From assembly GCA_004552115.1 (NCBI GenBank), contig SFPH01000087.1, positions 1 to 8,408 of the forward strand: a DNA stretch of 8,408 nt, written 5' to 3'. This document shows, in pieces, positions 1-5,359 of the stretch (position 1 is its first letter; each line of letters starts with the position of its first letter). A model generated the notes under the pieces. That model was not told where the DNA came from, ran no database searches, and saw only the letters and a program-made list of their open reading frames with translations. Origin of the DNA: Bacteroidales bacterium (GTDB lineage: Bacteria; Bacteroidota; Bacteroidia; Bacteroidales; UBA932). The position numbers were made by a program, and so were the translations under genes.

Positions 1-91
1 ACTTCACCTCCGCGTTCGATTTCATTTTCATATTCGCCGGTCTCTTCGGCTTCCATTTCCACGGCGCTCTCCGTGCCTCCATGTTCAAATT

Positions 92-259
92 CTATTTCCA
101 GAACAGCCACTTCACCTTGCGTGTGATGTGGTGGTCGAAAATGACAGCAAGGCCGAGGAGCCACCAGTAATTTCCCAGCCAGATCACCCATAGCAAGTAA
201 AGCAGAGACCAGAATATGAATCTCGCCCACTTGTCATGATATAGATCCTTCAACGTCAT
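92..259 (-). pseudogene. Signal peptidase I-like (S26 family), N-terminal piece with broken frame
   Basis: The frame opens with ATG at 259 and reads 55 codons to a TAG at 92-94. The peptide begins MTLKDLYHDKWARF, has a Trp/Leu-rich membrane hairpin (about residues 14-42, containing WLGNYWWLLG and VIFD) and ends ITRKVKWLFWK. From memory this closely resembles the first 55 residues of Bacteroidales signal peptidase I proteins, which then continue through a linker into a WxDAI membrane segment and the Ser/Lys catalytic domain. None of that follows in this frame. After the stop the minus strand stays open in another frame to the window edge, giving a Glu-rich stretch. The original frame is also open from 91 to 1. 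The start lies 8 bp after the rplT stop, so it is probably the last gene of the thrS-infC-rpmI-rplT transcript. It is either frameshifted or truncated, and the catalytic part lies outside the window. The family call is fairly sure; the exact nature of the break is not. Confidence 0.6.
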
Positions 260-267
260 CAGTCAGC

Positions 268-612
268 TTATTTTACCTGATTGACGATAGCTTCGAAGGC
301 CTTTGGATTGTTCATTGCGAGGTCGGCGAGAACCTTCCTGTTGAGACCTACGTTCTGCTTTGCGAGCTTGCCCATGAACTGGGAGTATGACATGCCGTAC
401 TGACGTGCGGCAGCATTGATTCTCTGGATCCAAAGAGCGCGGAACTCACGCTTTTTGGCCTTGCGGTCACGGTAAGCATAGGTGAGACCCTTCTCATAGG
501 TGTTCTTCGCTACCGTCCAGACATTCTTTCTGGAGAGGAAATAGCCGCGGGTTCTTTTAAGAAGCTTCTTGCGGCGTGCCCTTGAGGCTACTGAATTTAC
601 TGATCTTGGCAT
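268..612 (-). CDS. rplT: 50S ribosomal protein L20
   Basis: This is a 114-residue protein, the usual length for bL20. The basic N-terminal tail (residues 1 to about 55, rich in RARRKK and KRTRG) would thread into 23S rRNA, and the family signature [18 protein letters not shown] lies at residues 53-70, followed by the globular C-terminal half. L20 is needed early in 50S assembly and in several bacteria represses its own operon by binding its mRNA. It is the last ribosomal gene of the cluster. Its ATG at 612 is preceded by A/T-rich sequence without a Shine-Dalgarno motif, as is usual in Bacteroidetes. The 88-bp gap to rpmI is long for this operon. The stop is TAA at 268-270. The identification is secure. 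Confidence 0.98.
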   Translation of the reverse strand: MPRSVNSVASRARRKKLLKRTRGYFLSRKNVWTVAKNTYEKGLTYAYRDRKAKKREFRALWIQRINAAARQYGMSYSQFMGKLAKQNVGLNRKVLADLAMNNPKAFEAIVNQVK

Positions 613-638
613 AATTTAGATGATTTCTGGATACAGTG

Positions 639-653
639 ACCGGTCAACCCGGT
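639..653 (-). other. Small dyad in the rpmI-rplT spacer
   Basis: An inverted repeat, ACCGG (639-643) and CCGGT (649-653) with a 5-nt loop, sits about 26 bp upstream of the rplT start in an 88-bp intergenic stretch. In RNA it would make a short 5-bp GC-rich hairpin, extendable by one G-U pair. No T-tract follows, so it is not a typical intrinsic terminator. It could influence rplT translation or mRNA processing, but this is only a visible dyad without independent support. Confidence 0.3.
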
Positions 654-700
654 TCTTGTCGACTGCATTCCGATTACACTTTTGTTTTGTGGAAAGAAAA

Positions 701-895
701 TTACATTACAAGAAGTTCCTTTACTCTCTTGACATCAACACTGTGAACAAGTGCGAAATGGTCAAGATTTCTCTTCTGCTTCTTGGTCTTCTTGGTGAGG
801 ATGTGGCTGTGGTAAGCGTGCTTCCTCTTGATTTTTCCCGTTCCGGTAAGCGCGAAACGCTTTTTGGCACCGGAGTTGGTCTTAAGCTTTGCCAT
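701..895 (-). CDS. rpmI: 50S ribosomal protein L35
   Basis: This 64-residue, strongly basic protein matches the length of bL35. The N-terminal signature [12 protein letters not shown] is at residues 3-14, followed by the conserved [20 protein letters not shown] run (17-36). L35 is a structural component of the 50S subunit. The gene sits between infC (67 bp upstream) and rplT (88 bp downstream), the standard bacterial arrangement. The ATG at 895 follows an A/T-rich region with no Shine-Dalgarno motif. In other bacteria its translation is coupled to rplT and repressed by L20, and a hairpin upstream (935-953) is a candidate site for such control here. The identification is secure. Confidence 0.97.
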   Translation of the reverse strand: MAKLKTNSGAKKRFALTGTGKIKRKHAYHSHILTKKTKKQKRNLDHFALVHSVDVKRVKELLVM

Positions 896-934
896 TTTAC
901 AACAATTTTATGATTAATAATATTCAAAATCCCT

Positions 935-953
935 CCCGGACAGGCCGGGAGAG
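935..953 (-). promoter_or_regulatory. GC-rich hairpin between infC and rpmI, possible regulatory site
   Basis: A perfect 7-bp inverted repeat, CTCCCGG (935-941) and CCGGGAG (947-953), flanks a 5-nt loop in the 67-bp infC-rpmI gap. On the transcribed strand it comes about 10 nt after the infC stop and is followed by GGGATTTTGAATATT and further A/T-rich sequence up to the rpmI ATG. The T-run is too short for a confident intrinsic terminator. In Escherichia coli the L20 operator overlaps this same interval, so an attenuator or L20-binding element is a reasonable inference. It could also be an mRNA-stability hairpin. Confidence 0.45.
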
Positions 954-962
954 AAGATGCTG

Positions 963-1610
963 CTACTTTTTCTTGACCGGAGCGATCATCATTATCATCC
1001 TCTTGCCCTCGAGCTGCGGCATGTTCTCAGCCCTTCCGTACTCCTCGAGCTCGACGGCGAAGCGGAGAAGAAGTTTCTCTCCCTGGTCGGCGAACTGGAT
1101 CGAACGGCCCCTGAAGAATACCGATGCCTTCACCTTGGAACCCTCTCCGAGGAACTCCTGGGCATGCTTGAGCTTGAACTGGAAGTCGTGCTCGTCAGTG
1201 TTCGGGCCGAAGCGGATCTCCTTGATGACTATCTTGGTGGCATTCTGCTTCATCTCCTTGGCCTTCTTCTTCTGCTGGTAGAGATACTTCTGATAGTCAA
1301 GTATCTTGCACACAGGAGGGTCTGCCTTGGCGGTAATCTCGACCAGGTCAAGCTCCATCTCGTCAGCCATCTTCATTGCTGCCGAAATGGGATAGATGCC
1401 CGGTTCCGGAATGTTGTCACCGACGAGACGCACCTTAGGTGCCCTGATCTCGTCATTGATGTTCAGTTCATTCTCGTCCTTGCGGTGGCCTGACGGCAGT
1501 CTGCTGTCACGCACACCCGCAGGTCTCGGGCCTGCCGGTCTTGGCGCTCCGGCCGGTCTGTTTCCAGATGGCTTCGGGCCACTGAAATGCGGTTTGTAAG
1601 GCGTTGCGAT
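963..1610 (-). CDS. infC: Translation initiation factor IF-3, likely AUC start
   Basis: IF3 binds the 30S subunit, prevents premature 50S joining and checks start codon and initiator tRNA. From residue 50 the protein shows the N-domain (NINDEIRAPKVRLVGDN), the DPPVCKILDYQKYLYQ segment, a lysine-rich linker (about 112-125) and the C-domain (VIKEIRFGPNTDEHDFQFKLKH), ending in KKK. I place the start at ATC (1608-1610), 7 nt after AAGGAGG, which gives 215 residues with a Pro/Arg/Gly/Ala-rich N-terminal tail and a 31-bp gap to thrS. An in-frame TAA lies five codons upstream of the ATC, and no ATG occurs between. The next usable start is GTG at 1514 (183 residues), which has no Shine-Dalgarno motif and would leave a 127-bp gap. 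IF3 discriminates against AUU/AUC starts, so such a codon allows autoregulation, as known for infC of E. coli. The product is certain; the start is likely. Confidence 0.95.
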   Translation of the reverse strand: MATPYKPHFSGPKPSGNRPAGAPRPAGPRPAGVRDSRLPSGHRKDENELNINDEIRAPKVRLVGDNIPEPGIYPISAAMKMADEMELDLVEITAKADPPVCKILDYQKYLYQQKKKAKEMKQNATKIVIKEIRFGPNTDEHDFQFKLKHAQEFLGEGSKVKASVFFRGRSIQFADQGEKLLLRFAVELEEYGRAENMPQLEGKRMIMMIAPVKKK

Positions 1611-1617
1611 AAAAAAT

Positions 1618-1624
1618 CCTCCTT
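1618..1624 (-). promoter_or_regulatory. Shine-Dalgarno sequence of infC
   Basis: The transcribed strand reads AAGGAGG, a perfect match to the 16S anti-Shine-Dalgarno core, 7 nt before the proposed ATC start codon of infC. No other gene start in this window (rpmI, rplT, thrS, the DUF4199 gene, the glycosyltransferase, the esterase, mltG) has a comparable motif, in keeping with the general lack of Shine-Dalgarno use in Bacteroidetes. This site decides the infC start and suggests special translational control. Confidence 0.75.
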
Positions 1625-1641
1625 AAATTAAGTTAATATCA

Positions 1642-2115
1642 TCAAAAACTTGCAGAGTTCGAGGCGACTGACGCCGTAAACCTTGCAATGAAGTCTTCAA
1701 CTTTCATGGAGCCCTGGTCGACTCCCTCGTAGCGTACCGAAACTGTTCCCTCGGCCATCTCCTTCTCGCCGACAATCACAAGGAGAGGCACCCTGAGCAG
1801 GGAAATCTCACGGATTCTCTTGCCCAATGTCTCGTTGCGGTCGTCAACGGAACTGCGAATATCGGATTTTTTCATCAAATCACAAACTTTTTTTGCATAA
1901 TCCGCATATTTTTCGCTGACTGGCAGTACTTTGACCTGATCCGGAGCGAGCCAGAGAGGGAGGTGTCCGGCGGTATGCTCGAGGAGAACGGCGGTGAATC
2001 TTTCGATGGATCCGAAAGGTGCGCGGTGAATCATCACAGGACGCTTCTTCGAGCCATCCTTGTCAGTATATTCGAGCGAAGATTGTAGTCCACCTGAACT
2101 GTTCCGAGCTGCCAC
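1642..2115 (-). CDS. thrS: Threonyl-tRNA synthetase, C-terminal fragment (after frame break)
   Basis: This frame carries the rest of ThrRS. True homology begins near 2077 with [16 protein letters not shown]. It then shows class II motif 3 ([12 protein letters not shown], whose His is expected to be the third catalytic zinc ligand), [18 protein letters not shown] at the domain border, and the anticodon-binding domain ([13 protein letters not shown], then the VGEKE loop) to a TGA at 1642-1644. The Met nominally at 2115 is only an upstream in-frame codon, not a plausible start. Joined to the upstream piece with 13 added nt, the gene would be 1968 nt (655 residues), close to the roughly 646 residues of Bacteroides ThrRS. 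The gene ends 31 bp before the proposed infC start. The identity is secure; as written, the piece lacks its own initiation signals. Confidence 0.9.
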   Translation of the reverse strand: MAARNSSGGLQSSLEYTDKDGSKKRPVMIHRAPFGSIERFTAVLLEHTAGHLPLWLAPDQVKVLPVSEKYADYAKKVCDLMKKSDIRSSVDDRNETLGKRIREISLLRVPLLVIVGEKEMAEGTVSVRYEGVDQGSMKVEDFIARFTASVASNSASF

Positions 2116-3596
2116 TTCCTTCCGAGAGCATCCTTCACCATGAAGTCGAGCTTCGGACCGTAGAACGCAGCCTCACCGTACTCGACGACGGTCTGGAGAC
2201 CCTTCTCGGCGGCAGCCTCGATAATTCCCTGTTCAGCCCTGTCCCAGTTCTCGTCGGAACCGATGTACTTCTCCTTGTGCTCAGGATCACGGAGTGAAAC
2301 CTGGGCTGTGAAGTTCTGGAACTTGAATGAACCGAATACATAGAGAATGAGGTCGATCACCTTCTCGAACTCCTCCTTGAGCTGGTCCGGACGCACGAAG
2401 AGATGGGCGTCGTCCTGGGTGAAGCAGCGGACCCTGGTAAGTCCGTGGAGCTCACCGCTCTGCTCATAACGGTAAACTGTACCGAACTCGGCAAACCTCA
2501 ACGGAAGATCCCTGTAGGACCTCGGGGCCGAGCGGTAAATCTCGCAGTGGTGAGGGCAGTTCATCGGCTTGAGCATATACTCCTCGCCTTCCTGCGGGGT
2601 ATGGATCGGCTGGAACGAATCCTTGCCGTATTTTGCATAGTGGCCTGAAGTCACGTAAAGCTGCTTGCTTCCGATATGAGGGGTGACAACAGGAAGATAT
2701 CCGTACTCGTCCAGTTTCCTGCGGAGGAAGTTCTCGAGCTGGAGTCGCATCACGGAGCCGCGTGGCAGCCAGAGAGGAAGTCCGAGACCTACCCTCGATG
2801 AGAAGGTGAACAGTTCCATCTCCTTGCCGAGTTTCCTGTGGTCACGCTTCTTTGCCTCCTCGAGCATCACGAGATACTCATCGAGAAGGGACTTCTTAGG
2901 GAAGGTTATTCCGTAGATTCTGGTAAGCTGCTGACGCTTCTCATCGCCTCTCCAGTATGCTCCGGCGATGGCTGTGAGCTTCACTGCCTTGATCATCGAG
3001 GTGTCACGGAGATGCGGTCCGCGGCAGAGATCGGTAAAACTTCCGTTCTGGTAGAAGGTAATCTTGCCGTCCTCCAGTTCGTCAATCAGTTCAACCTTGT
3101 ATTCGTCCCCCTTCTCATTGAAATATTTGAGAGCATCCGCCTTTGCCACGTGAGTGCACTGGAACGCCTCCCTGGAATGGGCGAACTCGAGCATCTTCTT
3201 CTCGATGGCCGGGAGATCATTGTCGGAAAGGACCTTGTCACCAAGGTCAACATCATAGTAGAATCCGTTCTCAAGAGCCGGTCCGATTCCGAACTTCACG
3301 CCCGGATAAAGGGCCTCGAGGGCCTGTGCCATGAGATGCGCAGAAGAATGCCAGAAAACGTGCTTTCCTTCCGGATCATCCCATTTGAGCAGCCTGATGC
3401 TGCTGTTCTTCACAATCGGGGTGTCAAGTCCGATGACATTTCCCTTGCCCACTGCAGTATCATCGTCGGCTTTCACAGAGACAGCCAGAACATCGGCTGC
3501 CAGCCTCGGGCTGATGCTTTCCGCAATCTGATAACCTGTTACTCCTTCCTCGAAGGACCTGACGCTTCCGTCAGGGAATCTGATGTCAATCATCAT
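2034..3596 (-). CDS. thrS: Threonyl-tRNA synthetase, N-terminal and catalytic part, frame broken near 2077
   Basis: ThrRS charges tRNA(Thr) and edits mischarged Ser-tRNA(Thr). Visible in order: a TGS domain (residues 1-70), the editing domain with HSSAH (83-87) and CRGPH (191-195), then the class II core with motif 2 ([20 protein letters not shown], 371-390) and zinc ligands Cys347 (MNCPHH) and His398 (DDAH). The frame follows the family up to [15 protein letters not shown] (492-506), then runs into 14 unrelated residues and a stop. The family continues PERFELEY at this point, and the downstream frame resumes at LEY, so the data fit a loss of 13 nt between 2078 and 2077. The start is ATG at 3596 or the adjacent ATG at 3593, directly after a TAG, without a Shine-Dalgarno motif. 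It is the first gene of the minus-strand translation operon, with a promoter box at 3693-3700. The break removes motif 3 and the anticodon domain from the product. Confidence 0.93.
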   Translation of the reverse strand: MMIDIRFPDGSVRSFEEGVTGYQIAESISPRLAADVLAVSVKADDDTAVGKGNVIGLDTPIVKNSSIRLLKWDDPEGKHVFWHSSAHLMAQALEALYPGVKFGIGPALENGFYYDVDLGDKVLSDNDLPAIEKKMLEFAHSREAFQCTHVAKADALKYFNEKGDEYKVELIDELEDGKITFYQNGSFTDLCRGPHLRDTSMIKAVKLTAIAGAYWRGDEKRQQLTRIYGITFPKKSLLDEYLVMLEEAKKRDHRKLGKEMELFTFSSRVGLGLPLWLPRGSVMRLQLENFLRRKLDEYGYLPVVTPHIGSKQLYVTSGHYAKYGKDSFQPIHTPQEGEEYMLKPMNCPHHCEIYRSAPRSYRDLPLRFAEFGTVYRYEQSGELHGLTRVRCFTQDDAHLFVRPDQLKEEFEKVIDLILYVFGSFKFQNFTAQVSLRDPEHKEKYIGSDENWDRAEQGIIEAAAEKGLQTVVEYGEAAFYGPKLDFMVKDALGRKWQLGTVQVDYNLRSNILTRMARRSVL

Positions 3597-3613
3597 CTAA
3601 AAAAATTAAAAAC

Positions 3614-3670
3614 CCAATAATTGAATTGGACTGGCCAGTATTTACAAACCAAGTACTTGAACTTGGCCAG
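3614..3670. repeat. Two related hairpin-forming direct repeats in the thrS leader
   Basis: Copy 1 (3614-3638) has CCAAT and ATTGG arms around a 6-nt loop, then ACT and GGCCAG. Copy 2 (3649-3670) has CCAAG and CTTGG arms around an 8-nt loop, then CCAG. The closing pair differs on both sides (T-A versus G-C), so the dyad is kept in both copies. Shared sequence includes TTGAA and GGCCAG, with a period near 32-35 bp. A further inverted repeat, CTTGAAC (3656-3662) and GTTCAAG (3682-3688), overlaps copy 2. The elements lie in the inferred thrS 5' leader and upstream of the opposite promoter. They could be RNA hairpins or operator sites; no known family is recognised. Confidence 0.45.
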
Positions 3671-3692
3671 CCATATTATCAGTTCAAGACCG

Positions 3693-3700
3693 CAAAGATA
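3693..3700 (-). promoter_or_regulatory. Bacteroidetes-type -7 box for the thrS operon
   Basis: The minus strand reads TATCTTTG, matching the Bacteroidetes -7 consensus TAnnTTTG. Transcription would start near 3686, leaving a leader of about 90 nt ahead of thrS. No clear TTTG -33 element is seen at the expected distance, so the call rests on the -7 box and its position. Confidence 0.5.
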
Positions 3701-3713
3701 CGAATTTTTTACG

Positions 3714-3721
3714 TACATTTG
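3714..3721 (+). promoter_or_regulatory. Bacteroidetes-type -7 box for the DUF4199-glycosyltransferase unit
   Basis: The plus strand reads TACATTTG, matching TAnnTTTG, 25 bp before the ATG at 3747. Transcription would begin around 3728, with a leader of about 19 nt. A TTTG -33 element is not obvious. The box lies 13 bp from the divergent thrS box, so the two RNA polymerase footprints should overlap. Confidence 0.5.
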
Positions 3722-3746
3722 CACGGATAAACCAATATATATTGCA

Positions 3747-4325
3747 ATGGCAGCTAAGATTGACAGCAGAACAATGTGGAATGAAGGAGCCGGATACGGA
3801 ATGATACTCGGCCTTGCAACCGGGGTGTTCATTTTCCTGAACATGGGGACAGCGGCACTCGCGGAGAATGAAGGAGCGGGACTGAAGCTGCTTGCCGTGG
3901 CGTTGAATGCGGGCCTCTGGCTGGTGAAATTCCTCGGATGTCTCTGGCTTATGCGCTTCTTCATGCTGAAGTTCGCCGCAGGGCACAAGGGAGTCGACAA
4001 CCGGCAGACTTTCAGGCTCGGCCTCATCGTGGCCCTGACCTCGGCGGTGGTGTATTCCGGCATCAATCTGCTGAACATATGCGTCATATCCCCGGATACG
4101 GTGGAAGAGGCCGTCAAGGTCGCGGTCGACAGCGTACGCTCAATGCCGGGAATCAGCGACAGCGATATCGTTTCCATTGAAAGATCGATGGGAATGTACC
4201 CGCAGATCGCCTTCTTCTCGAATCTGATATATTGCATAATCTACGGTGCCATCGTGGCAAAGATCTTCTCCGCAGGCATTCCTCCGAAGGACATCTTCGC
4301 GGAGGACAATGAACCAGAGCAATAA
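3747..4325 (+). CDS. DUF4199 family integral membrane protein
   Basis: This is a 192-residue protein with about four hydrophobic segments (near residues 16-36, 47-73, 88-112 and 152-174) and an acidic C-terminal tail (AEDNEPEQ). The opening, MWNEGAGYGMILGLATGVFIFL, and the layout match what I know of DUF4199 proteins, which are common in Bacteroidetes and of unknown function. I use ATG at 3747 because it follows a -7 box at a suitable distance and begins just before the first conserved region. A TTG-started reading from 3621 would cross the promoter region and add 42 residues unlike the family. The gene is followed 21 bp later by a glycosyltransferase, a pairing often seen in Bacteroidales, so a shared envelope role is likely but unproven. 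No signal peptide cleavage site is evident. Confidence 0.85.
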   Translation: MAAKIDSRTMWNEGAGYGMILGLATGVFIFLNMGTAALAENEGAGLKLLAVALNAGLWLVKFLGCLWLMRFFMLKFAAGHKGVDNRQTFRLGLIVALTSAVVYSGINLLNICVISPDTVEEAVKVAVDSVRSMPGISDSDIVSIERSMGMYPQIAFFSNLIYCIIYGAIVAKIFSAGIPPKDIFAEDNEPEQ

Positions 4326-4346
4326 GAACCATTCCGCCAATACATT

Positions 4347-5303
4347 ATGACACCTGACATTTCTATCATCATTCCCCTTCTCAATGAAAAGGAATCCCTT
4401 CCGGAACTCACATCCTGGATCAGGGAGGTAATGCTCAAGAACGGCTGGAAATACGAGATCATAATGGTGGACGACGGCAGCACGGACGGTTCCTGGGACA
4501 CCATCAGGGAGCTGGCTGCGGGTGACGCCGGCATCCACGGAATCCGCTTCCGCAGGAACTACGGCAAGTCGGCCGCCCTCTACCACGGTTTCAAGGAGGC
4601 CGCCGGCAATGTTGTCGTGACAATGGACGCCGACCTCCAGGACTCCCCGGACGAGATACCGGAGATGTACAGGCTCATTACAGAAGAGGGCTGGGACATC
4701 GTTTCCGGCTGGAAGCAGCACAGGAAGGACAATGCCCTGACCAAGAATCTTCCGTCCAAGCTTTACAATGCCACCGCAAGATGGATAACAGGCATCAGGC
4801 TCCACGACATGAACTGCGGCCTGAAGGCCTACCGCAACGAGGTCGTGAAGAATGTCGAGGTATATGGCGAGATGCACCGCTACATACCTTATCTGGCCAA
4901 GAATGCCGGGTTCACCCGCATCACCGAAAAGCCGGTTCACCATCAGAAACGCAAATACGGCAAGAGCAAGTTCGGCATCGAGCGTTTCGTGAACGGCTTC
5001 CTCGACCTGCTCTCCCTGTGGTTCCTGAGCACTTTCGGAAAGAAGCCGATGCATTTCTTCGGGTTCACGGGCATATTGATGTTCCTGGCAGGATTCATCA
5101 TTGCGGTATGCCTGATTGCAGCAAAGCTCATTCACCAGGCCGGCGGAATGCATTTCCGCCCGGTGACCGACCAGCCGCTGTTCTACATCGCACTGCTCGC
5201 GGTACTGCTCGGAGCAATGCTGTTCCTGACCGGGTTCATCTGCGAAATGATTTCCAGAAACTCCTCAGACAGAAACAGATACAACATCAGGGAGGAATTC
5301 TGA
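4347..5303 (+). CDS. Family 2 glycosyltransferase, polyprenyl-phosphate (DPM1/GtrB-like) type
   Basis: This is a 318-residue protein. The N-terminal GT-A domain opens with ISIIIPLLNEKESLPEL and carries the nucleotide-sugar motif DDGSTD (42-47), the metal-binding DADLQD (94-99), the HDMNCGLKAYR region (153-163) and a KYGKSKFG loop (203-210). Two membrane segments follow (about 234-262 and 277-302). This architecture is that of enzymes that move a sugar from an activated nucleotide onto a polyprenyl phosphate at the cytoplasmic face of the inner membrane. The sugar cannot be read from the sequence. It lies 21 bp after the DUF4199 gene, with which it is probably co-transcribed, and ends inside a perfect dyad that likely terminates the unit. 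The ATG at 4347 is the natural start, since the family's first strand begins at residue 5. The fold is certain; the precise acceptor is inferred. Confidence 0.93.
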   Translation: MTPDISIIIPLLNEKESLPELTSWIREVMLKNGWKYEIIMVDDGSTDGSWDTIRELAAGDAGIHGIRFRRNYGKSAALYHGFKEAAGNVVVTMDADLQDSPDEIPEMYRLITEEGWDIVSGWKQHRKDNALTKNLPSKLYNATARWITGIRLHDMNCGLKAYRNEVVKNVEVYGEMHRYIPYLAKNAGFTRITEKPVHHQKRKYGKSKFGIERFVNGFLDLLSLWFLSTFGKKPMHFFGFTGILMFLAGFIIAVCLIAAKLIHQAGGMHFRPVTDQPLFYIALLAVLLGAMLFLTGFICEMISRNSSDRNRYNIREEF

Positions 5304-5316
5304 ACTTCCTCCCTGA
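5287..5316. terminator. Perfect 11-bp dyad between convergent genes
   Basis: TCAGGGAGGAA (5287-5297) is exactly complementary to TTCCTCCCTGA (5306-5316) across an 8-nt loop. The left arm is the last codons of the glycosyltransferase gene, and its TGA stop (5301-5303) lies in the loop. No long T-run follows on either strand, so it is not a classic intrinsic terminator. Its place between convergent genes suggests a bidirectional terminator or an mRNA 3'-end protector. Confidence 0.55.
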
Positions 5317-5359
5317 CGCATAAGTTTCTCCGTTGGCCTGCCCGACCGTAAAGGCAAAG

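Noticed and set aside
3..170. Phe-rich plus-strand open frame at the left edge
   Set aside because: It is the complement of Glu-rich codons and overlaps the signal-peptidase-like gene; it has no domain.
957..1493. 178-codon plus-strand open frame opposite infC
   Set aside because: It is a Leu/Glu-rich antisense shadow of the IF3 gene with no domain of its own.
2034..2115. Programmed frameshift or ribosomal bypass in thrS
   Set aside because: No slippery run or stimulatory structure is seen, and the conserved PERFE residues are missing from the DNA. A recoding event could not supply them.
2838..3620. 260-codon plus-strand open frame opposite the start of thrS
   Set aside because: It is antisense to conserved ThrRS domains and runs across the thrS start and leader.
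3597..3690. T-box riboswitch in the thrS leader
   Set aside because: The leader is only about 90 nt, no T-box core sequence or following terminator is visible, and this control type is not expected in Bacteroidetes.
3621..3746. 42-residue N-terminal extension of the DUF4199 protein from a TTG
   Set aside because: It would translate the promoter and dyad region, and the family-like sequence begins at the ATG at 3747.
4140..5153. 337-codon open frame on the minus strand opposite the glycosyltransferase
   Set aside because: It is codon-aligned antisense to a clear GT2 gene. Its product is a His/Val/Leu-rich sequence without recognisable domains.
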